Shown piece after piece: positions 59,266 through 64,000 of a DNA stretch of 64,000 nt. Source of the DNA: JAFASC01 sp034669505 (GTDB lineage: Bacteria; Pseudomonadota; Alphaproteobacteria; Rhizobiales; Beijerinckiaceae); assembly GCA_034669505.1 (NCBI GenBank), contig JAXDNJ010000023.1, positions 1 to 64,000 of the forward strand, given 5' to 3'. Below the pieces are notes generated by a model. That model did not search any database. It saw nothing but the letters and a program-made list of their open reading frames with translations, and was not told the origin of the DNA. Made by a program: the position numbers and the translations under genes. Every line of letters begins with the position of its first letter. Position 1 is the stretch's first letter.

Positions 59266-59799
59266 ATGCCTGAGGCGGAATCTTTAAAGGACAAAGTCGC
59301 GGTCGAAGAATTCAAAATCCTGCGCGGCGAGATCGAGCTGAGGGGCTCCGAACAGCGCGCAATGGAGCGCTACGTGATTCTTGCCGACGCTGCGATTTAC
59401 GGTGTCCTAGTTTTCCCGAAGGAGGGGCAAAATGCCGGAAGCCAAGCCCTTCATCAGCTGGCTTGGTTCCTGCCGCCGATCATCGGATTTCTGGCGCTCA
59501 TTCGCTGGCGCGAAAGCGTGACTATGATCGATTACCTGGCGGAATATCTGCGCCGGCGGGAACGGCAAATAAACGCAGGCGATGTCGGGTGGGAGTGGTT
59601 TCTCCATAGGGAAAAGCGGAACGAAAAACCGATCGGCCTATTCGCCCGCACTTACGTCCTCTTTTGGTGGATTGTCATCGGCGGCACTGGTGTGCTCGCT
59701 TGTTTGCAATATTCGGGCGGCAGCGCCTTAGGAATCCTCTCTGCCCTCGTGGTGGGAGGCGGGGTACCACTCGTCCTGTTCCGCTGGCTGGGTCGCTGA
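59266..59799 (+). CDS. hypothetical membrane protein
   Basis: I do not recognise this 177-residue protein. A soluble helical N-terminus (VAVEEFKILRGEIELRGSEQ) precedes two short hydrophobic pairs (HQLAWFLPPIIGFLALI and TYVLFWWIVIGGTGVLAC, then GILSALVVGGGVPLVLF). The ATG at 59266 has GGGGAGGA upstream, which is strong. The longer upstream frame reads through the repeat and was rejected. It sits among several repeats and could be acquired. Confidence 0.7.
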   Translation: MPEAESLKDKVAVEEFKILRGEIELRGSEQRAMERYVILADAAIYGVLVFPKEGQNAGSQALHQLAWFLPPIIGFLALIRWRESVTMIDYLAEYLRRRERQINAGDVGWEWFLHREKRNEKPIGLFARTYVLFWWIVIGGTGVLACLQYSGGSALGILSALVVGGGVPLVLFRWLGR

Positions 59800-59817
59800 G
59801 GCGCTTCGCGCCCACCG

Positions 59818-59898
59818 CTCATCCGAGCTTCGCTGACGCACTCAAGTGTTCGCAGAATGCGTAAACTTGTCTTGCGAACCCCACCTTCTCCCGCAAGC
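59818..59898. repeat. second copy of the 80-base dispersed repeat
   Basis: This matches 26742-26821 with only a handful of differences, starting CTCATCCGAGCTTCGCTGAC and ending CACCTTCTCCCGCAAGC. It occupies the 5' end of the DUF2867 gene; at 59857 it contains an ATG where the other copy has CTG. Confidence 0.85.
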
Positions 59899-60420
59899 CT
59901 GAGCGTTGTTGAATGCGAGGTGCCACCCGGCAGCATGCTCACTCGCGAGCCGATGCAGCACGCATATTTCCGTGAGGCCTACCGGATGCCACTGAGCCGC
60001 AAAGAGCTCGGCATCGTCGATATCTTCCTCGGCATTTTCGCCCATCATCCATTGTGGATGAAGCTGCTTCTCATCGCCCGCAACAAGGTTGCCTCTCTTG
60101 CCGGCCTCGACGCACCGAGCGCATCCGAAATCCTCCATGTCGAGATCAAGGACCGCTATGCCGTCGGCGACAAGATCGGCGTCTGGCCGATTTTCTGGCT
60201 CAGCGAGGATGAAATTGTCGCTGGGCGCAATAACAAGCATATGGATTTCAGGCTATCGGTCCTGAAAGTGCCTGACGGTGACAGAACGAGCGTCGTCGTC
60301 TCCACCATCTGCAGCGTTCACAACCTCTCCGGTAAACTCTATCTTTTTTTCATCATTCCGTTCCACAGGTACGGAGTCCGCAAGCTGATGGCGAACGCGC
60401 TCGCGGCGGGGAGGTTGTGA
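59857..60420 (+). CDS. DUF2867 domain-containing protein, 5' end inside a repeat
   Basis: This 187-residue frame shows the DUF2867 pattern: YFREAYRMPLSRKELGIVDI, FAHHPLWMKLLLIARNKVAS, HMDFRLSVLKVPDGDRTSVV and IPFHRYGVRKLMANALAAGR. No function is known. The first 14 residues (MRKLVLRTPPSPAS) are read from the dispersed repeat at 59818-59898. The native start may have been destroyed by the repeat, replaced by an ATG within it (59857), or lie at 59935 (MLTREPMQHAYF). The DUF2867 domain itself seems to begin near VVECEVPPGS. Confidence 0.75.
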   Translation: MRKLVLRTPPSPASLSVVECEVPPGSMLTREPMQHAYFREAYRMPLSRKELGIVDIFLGIFAHHPLWMKLLLIARNKVASLAGLDAPSASEILHVEIKDRYAVGDKIGVWPIFWLSEDEIVAGRNNKHMDFRLSVLKVPDGDRTSVVVSTICSVHNLSGKLYLFFIIPFHRYGVRKLMANALAAGRL

Positions 60421-60507
60421 GGCAACTCCGCAGCAACGACGGATGAGGGTGAAGCAGCTCCCGCCGCGCATGCAGCTGATGCGTGTCGTGCCTGCATCCG
60501 CATCGCG

Positions 60508-60697
60508 CGTCATGCCGGCCTTGGGCCGGCCATCCACGAGAGCAAAGGGCACCTGTCTTCGTGATTGTCATTCCCGCGAAGGCGGGAATCCAGAGGTGCG
60601 TTGCATTTGCCCCTGGATTCCGGCTCGCGCGTTCCGCGCGTCCGGAATGACATCGAGGCGAATCATTGGCGCCCCTTCTCCCTTTGAGGGGAGAGGG
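60508..60697. repeat. cluster of three palindromic repeats
   Basis: The gene-free stretch 60421-60728 consists almost wholly of repeats. 60508-60539 is the third copy of the CGTCATGCCGGCC-type unit. 60567-60651 begins GTCATTCCCGCGAAGGCGGG and ends GTCCGGAATGAC, so its ends are inverted and it contains an internal hairpin and a GGAATCCAG/CTGGATTCC pair. 60672-60697 holds a CCTTCTCCC-type hairpin like that at 26807-26829. Each is a common type of dispersed intergenic element. Confidence 0.75.
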
Positions 60698-60728
60698 TGT
60701 TCGCGACGAAGTTGCTAGGGTGAGTGGA

Positions 60729-61001
60729 TTACCTGCAAACAATATCGCGAGATTCGATGACGCAATTCAGAGGACGAGCGAGTGGATACTCTGGATCGCG
60801 CGGATAAATCTGAATAAGGCGTGAACCTGGACCAGTCATCACGCCGGTCCACATTGAGCCACGGCGATAGGCTTTGGCGAGTTCGCCCCCACAATCGACG
60901 AAGATGTCGTCGCTCCCAGAGGGATACATCTTAAAGAAACAAGAATCGGCGGCTGCGGGCGTGCTGAATACGGCTGCGAACACCAACTTGTGCATTAACA
61001 T
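60729..61001 (-). CDS. small secreted hypothetical protein
   Basis: This 90-residue protein has a short signal peptide (MLMHKLVFAAVFSTPAAA) and a mature part with four cysteines (C20-region DSCFFKMYPS, FVDCGGELAK, LNCVIESRDIVC) that could form two disulfides. The start at 61001 has AGGAG seven bases upstream; ATG 60995 is also possible. No family is recognised. It lies between the repeat cluster and the Shedu gene, ending where the repeats begin. Confidence 0.6.
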   Translation of the reverse strand: MLMHKLVFAAVFSTPAAADSCFFKMYPSGSDDIFVDCGGELAKAYRRGSMWTGVMTGPGSRLIQIYPRDPEYPLARPLNCVIESRDIVCR

Positions 61002-61050
61002 ACCGTCGCTCCTGTTCCGAGCTTCTTCCGCTAAGATCCGATTCAAAGCT

Positions 61051-62214
61051 CTACTCACTCTGATGAACAATGAACTTAGCGCGCTCATACAGCTCATCGA
61101 ATGTGATGATTTCCGGACTCATCAGGTTCCGCCGAAACAGTTCGAAGGAGCGAAACATCTCCCTATTCACCCCTTGATCGCCTCTAAACTCGGAAAGACT
61201 TCCGGCTACAAGATAGGACTTTGGAGAGTAGTTGAACGCTTCCTCTCCCGTAGGAAATCCCTTCTCGTCATCCACAGACAGCGACCCCCTTATGGTTTCT
61301 ACAGCAGCGGCGACTGTACCTTGAACCTGCGAAACGGCACCTCCGAGTTCCGAGGAGGGAGGCCAACAGCCGGAGCGGTAAGAGCTCGAGCCTAGAAGCG
61401 CCGTCTCGTGTGTTTTGATCTCAATGAAGCAGAGAGAGGATATGATGCCTTTGGTCTTCATCAAGGCGTCGACGCGCTTCCCATGGCCGCCGACTCGATA
61501 GCCCTGCACTACCTGCTCAAGCTTTTCGTCATTCAGTTGCTCAAGGTAGATGTAGTTAAGGCCATAACCGAAAATCCAAGGGTTCTTTTCAAAGAACTTC
61601 TGCCATAGTGCTTCGCTTGATCGAACCCCTTTCTTTTCCTTGGTATGCCCGAAATACTCTGAATCCTCCAGAAGCCGCTGAAAGACGTCCAGCTGCTTCT
61701 TACGATAAGCAACGGCAACGACGTCGCTGGTAGTTATTGATGATGCGACGATCTGAGCGAATAGTTCCTCGTTCTGAGAAACAAGACTCTGGACTTGGCT
61801 TTCGGAAAGAACAAGCTTTCGCAGTTCCTCATCGGAAATATTCATCCGACCGGAATTCTTGAAAGCCACAGAACGTATGTTGGCTACGAACTGAAGAAGA
61901 GTCTCGATTTCATCGCCAACAAACGAGAATGAAGCACTATGTGGTTTATCGGTCGCAATCGTATAACTTTGTACGGTTAACACGAACAGTTTGCGATCGT
62001 CCTCAAAAAACTTCGCCGTGATGTGGCTTTTGCCTCCCTGCCGGCGACGAATCACGATCTCGTCTTTTATTGTGCCGAAAGCGTAAGTATCCGCAGACTC
62101 AATCAGCTTGGATGCAATTCTGATCTTTCTGTTCTGTTGGCCGAAGGCATCCAGCCTGGGACTAATGTAAGTCTTGCCAGGTAAGGGGTTTTCATAGTCA
62201 TCTTGCGGGGGCAT
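61051..62214 (-). CDS. Shedu-type defence protein (DUF4263, SduA-like)
   Basis: Shedu is a single-gene anti-phage and anti-plasmid defence system whose protein is a PD-(D/E)xK-type nuclease. The 387-residue protein has a variable N-terminal half and the DUF4263 C-terminal half: EALWQKFFEKNPWIFGYGLN, YLEQLNDEKLEQVVQGYRVG, then D249 in KRVDALM, E265 and K267 in CFIEIKT, GCWPPSSELGGAVSQVQGTV with Q298, and SYLVAGSLSEFRGDQGVNRE. D, ExK and Q are spaced as in the nuclease core. The composition is more A/T-rich than the surrounding core genes, consistent with acquisition. It is followed by no partner gene. The family assignment is by motif recall, not by search. Confidence 0.83.
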   Translation of the reverse strand: MPPQDDYENPLPGKTYISPRLDAFGQQNRKIRIASKLIESADTYAFGTIKDEIVIRRRQGGKSHITAKFFEDDRKLFVLTVQSYTIATDKPHSASFSFVGDEIETLLQFVANIRSVAFKNSGRMNISDEELRKLVLSESQVQSLVSQNEELFAQIVASSITTSDVVAVAYRKKQLDVFQRLLEDSEYFGHTKEKKGVRSSEALWQKFFEKNPWIFGYGLNYIYLEQLNDEKLEQVVQGYRVGGHGKRVDALMKTKGIISSLCFIEIKTHETALLGSSSYRSGCWPPSSELGGAVSQVQGTVAAAVETIRGSLSVDDEKGFPTGEEAFNYSPKSYLVAGSLSEFRGDQGVNREMFRSFELFRRNLMSPEIITFDELYERAKFIVHQSE

Positions 62215-62286
62215 TTGTCACCACAAACACGTAGCTAGTCCTTCATTTCTCATAAGCTTCTCCAGACCAGAGGTGACCGACGTGGA

Positions 62287-64000
62287 TCAACTACACCCCG
62301 TCGTCGCCCCACACGTGTCGCACTTCAAGCACGTCCCATTGCGCACGAGCGTAAAATTGTTGCACTCGGAGCAGGATTCGCCGGTATAGCCCTTCATCCG
62401 CGCCTCGGCGCGTTTGTCGGCGACGCGCGCGACCGCCTCCGGTTCGTGCCAGGCGAGTTCGGCGACTTCGCTATGCGTCGCTTCCCGCGCGCGGACTTCT
62501 ACATCGGTCTTCAAAGCAGTGGCGCCCGCCGTCGCAAGCCCCATCGGCTGCGACAGCGTGCGGCCTTCATGGCCGCCGCCGCTATGCACCAGTTTCAGCC
62601 CGTCGCCCGGCTTCGAGCGCACGAGCCCGTGCGACACGACGCCCGGCAGCATGCGCTGGCCCGGCGCGCTCGCGCCTTCCGGCGCCTTGCCCTCGTCCTC
62701 GCCGCGGCCGAGCGCGTCGAACGCCATGTCCTCGGGCTGCACATGCGCGAGATCGTTGCGCCCGAGATAGGACACGGCGAGTTCGCGGAAGACATAGTCG
62801 AGGATCGACGTCGCGTTCTTGATCGCGTCGTTGCCCTGCACGAGGCCGGCCGGCTCGAAGCGCGTGAACGTGAACGCGTCGACGAATTCTTCGAGCGGCA
62901 CGCCGTATTGCAGGCCGAGCGAGATCGCGATGGCAAAATTGTTCATCAGCGAGCGGAAGGCGGCGCCCTCCTTGTGCATGTCGATGAAGATTTCGCCGAT
63001 GCGGCCGTCCTTGTATTCGCCGGTCTTCAGGTAAACCTTGTGGCCGCCGACGATCGCCTTCTGCGTATAGCCGGTGCGCCGGTTCGGCAGTTTCTCGCGT
63101 TCGCGCGAGACATGCTCGACGACGCGTTCGATGATGCGTTCCGCAACCGCGGCGGCGCGCGCCGGGCTGTTCGAGGCGATGATGTCGGCGATCGCGTCTT
63201 CGTCCTCGTCCGCCTCGTCCTCAAGCAGCTGCGAGTTCAAGGGCTGCGACAGTTTCGAGCCGTCGCGATAAAGCGCGTTGGCTTTGAGCGCGAGGCGCCA
63301 GGACAGCATGTAGCTCTCCTTGCAATCCTCGACCGTCGCCTCGTTCGGCATGTTGATCGTCTTCGAGATCGCGCCCGAGATGAACGGCTGCGCCGCCGCC
63401 ATCATGCGGATGTGGCTCTCGACCGAGAGATAGCGCTTGCCCGTGCGCCCGCACGGATTGGCGCAATCGAAGATCGCGTAATGCTCCTGCTTGAGGAACG
63501 GCGCGCCTTCGAGCGTCATCGCGCCGCAGACATGGATGTTGGCGGCGTCGATCTCGGCGCGCGAGAAGTTAAGATAGGTGAGGAGATCGAAGGCGGGGTC
63601 GTCGAGCTTCTCCGCCGGGACTTTTAAAGCGCCGCTGAGGAAGTCCGCGCCGAGCGTCCATTTGTTGAAGACGAACTTGATGTCGAAGGCCGAGGCCAGC
63701 GCCGCCTCGACCTGCGTGAGTTTCTCCTCGGTGAAGCCGCGCGCGCGTAAGGTTGTCGTGTTGATCGACGGCGCCTGTTTGAGGCTGGCGTGACCGACGG
63801 CGTAAGCCTCGATCTCGGCGATCTCGGATTCGCGATAGCCGAGCGTGCGCAACGCCTCGGGAACGGCGCGGTTGATGATCTTGAAGTAGCCGCCGCCGGC
63901 GAGCTTCTTGAATTTAACCAGCGCGAAATCCGGTTCAATGCCGGTCGTGTCGCAATCCATGACGAGGCCGATCGTGCCGGTCGGCGCGACGACACTCGTC
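62287..64000 (-). CDS. nrdJ: vitamin B12-dependent (class II) ribonucleotide reductase, 3' part
   Basis: This is the C-terminal part of the adenosylcobalamin-dependent ribonucleotide reductase, which makes deoxyribonucleotides without oxygen. The reading frame runs off the window end, giving 571 visible residues of a protein of more than 1,000 residues in this subfamily. Visible text includes APTGTIGLVMDCDTTGIEPD, the substrate/loop area TINMPNEATVEDCKESYMLS, NNFAIAISLGLQYGVPLEEF and TRFEPAGLVQGNDAIKNATS. It ends with a zinc-ribbon-like CxxC region (SCSECNNFTL, CLKCDTCGATTGCS), probably for thioredoxin-type reduction. It lies upstream of the Shedu gene on the same strand. Confidence 0.94.
   Translation of the reverse strand, partial: TSVVAPTGTIGLVMDCDTTGIEPDFALVKFKKLAGGGYFKIINRAVPEALRTLGYRESEIAEIEAYAVGHASLKQAPSINTTTLRARGFTEEKLTQVEAALASAFDIKFVFNKWTLGADFLSGALKVPAEKLDDPAFDLLTYLNFSRAEIDAANIHVCGAMTLEGAPFLKQEHYAIFDCANPCGRTGKRYLSVESHIRMMAAAQPFISGAISKTINMPNEATVEDCKESYMLSWRLALKANALYRDGSKLSQPLNSQLLEDEADEDEDAIADIIASNSPARAAAVAERIIERVVEHVSREREKLPNRRTGYTQKAIVGGHKVYLKTGEYKDGRIGEIFIDMHKEGAAFRSLMNNFAIAISLGLQYGVPLEEFVDAFTFTRFEPAGLVQGNDAIKNATSILDYVFRELAVSYLGRNDLAHVQPEDMAFDALGRGEDEGKAPEGASAPGQRMLPGVVSHGLVRSKPGDGLKLVHSGGGHEGRTLSQPMGLATAGATALKTDVEVRAREATHSEVAELAWHEPEAVARVADKRAEARMKGYTGESCSECNNFTLVRNGTCLKCDTCGATTGCS

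Overview
The window looks like chromosomal DNA of an alphaproteobacterium of the order Hyphomicrobiales (Rhizobiales). Reasons: high GC content; the nuo operon followed by birA, an RNase J gene, methylmalonyl-CoA epimerase and a DUF1467 gene; a short 440-residue prolyl-tRNA synthetase beside lolC-lolD; AapJQM-type amino-acid transport genes; a glnB-glnA pair with a sigma-54 promoter; and intergenic palindromes like those of the Bradyrhizobium/Xanthobacteraceae group. A Xanthobacteraceae- or Bradyrhizobium-like family is inference. No rRNA, CRISPR array, prophage or insertion-sequence transposase was seen.

1-17198 is a rightward operon: nuoC (partial) to nuoN (respiratory complex I), then birA, rnj, mce and a DUF1467 gene. 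It has two foreign-looking inserts: a four-helix-bundle (23S-intervening-sequence-type) gene bounded by short inverted repeats between nuoC and nuoD, and a small palindromic repeat between nuoI and nuoJ. 17256-22144 is a variable stretch with three tRNA genes (Lys, Asn, Cys), a small secreted repeat protein, a truncated outer-membrane-type ORF, an unknown membrane protein, an intradiol dioxygenase with a dienelactone-hydrolase-like enzyme, and a DUF3750 gene. 22145-29554 is a second core block: gyrA, coaD, two cyclophilins, queA and tgt. 29933-33246 holds proS, lolC and lolD.

33249-44192 is mostly accessory: a PilZ protein, two cell-surface-modification candidates (an acyltransferase-3 and an SGNH-like protein), a CurA-like reductase, a SRAP protein, an esterase, tRNA-Ser, an SGNH pseudogene, several small secreted proteins, a methyltransferase preceded by a small ORF and terminator hairpin, and a coiled-coil secreted protein. 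44294-54820 is metabolic: glnA and glnB for nitrogen assimilation; a leftward cluster of a TAXI-type binding protein, cysK and a sulfurtransferase; metC; and aapJ-aapQ-aapM without an adjacent ATPase gene. 54772-57688 carries a second acyltransferase, a Deg-type protease and a second copy of the small repeat protein. 57689-60728 is repeat-rich. The end holds a small secreted protein, a Shedu-type (DUF4263) defence gene and the 3' part of nrdJ, the B12-dependent ribonucleotide reductase.

The observations most worth a second look are the inverted-repeat-bounded four-helix-bundle gene inside the complex I operon, a Tgt that has lost three of its four zinc ligands, the 19-codon ORF plus terminator upstream of the methyltransferase, a possible leftward small RNA between tgt and proS, the Shedu gene beside a cluster of dispersed repeats, and two paralogous secreted proteins built from a GTGNFVAGKPE-like repeat.
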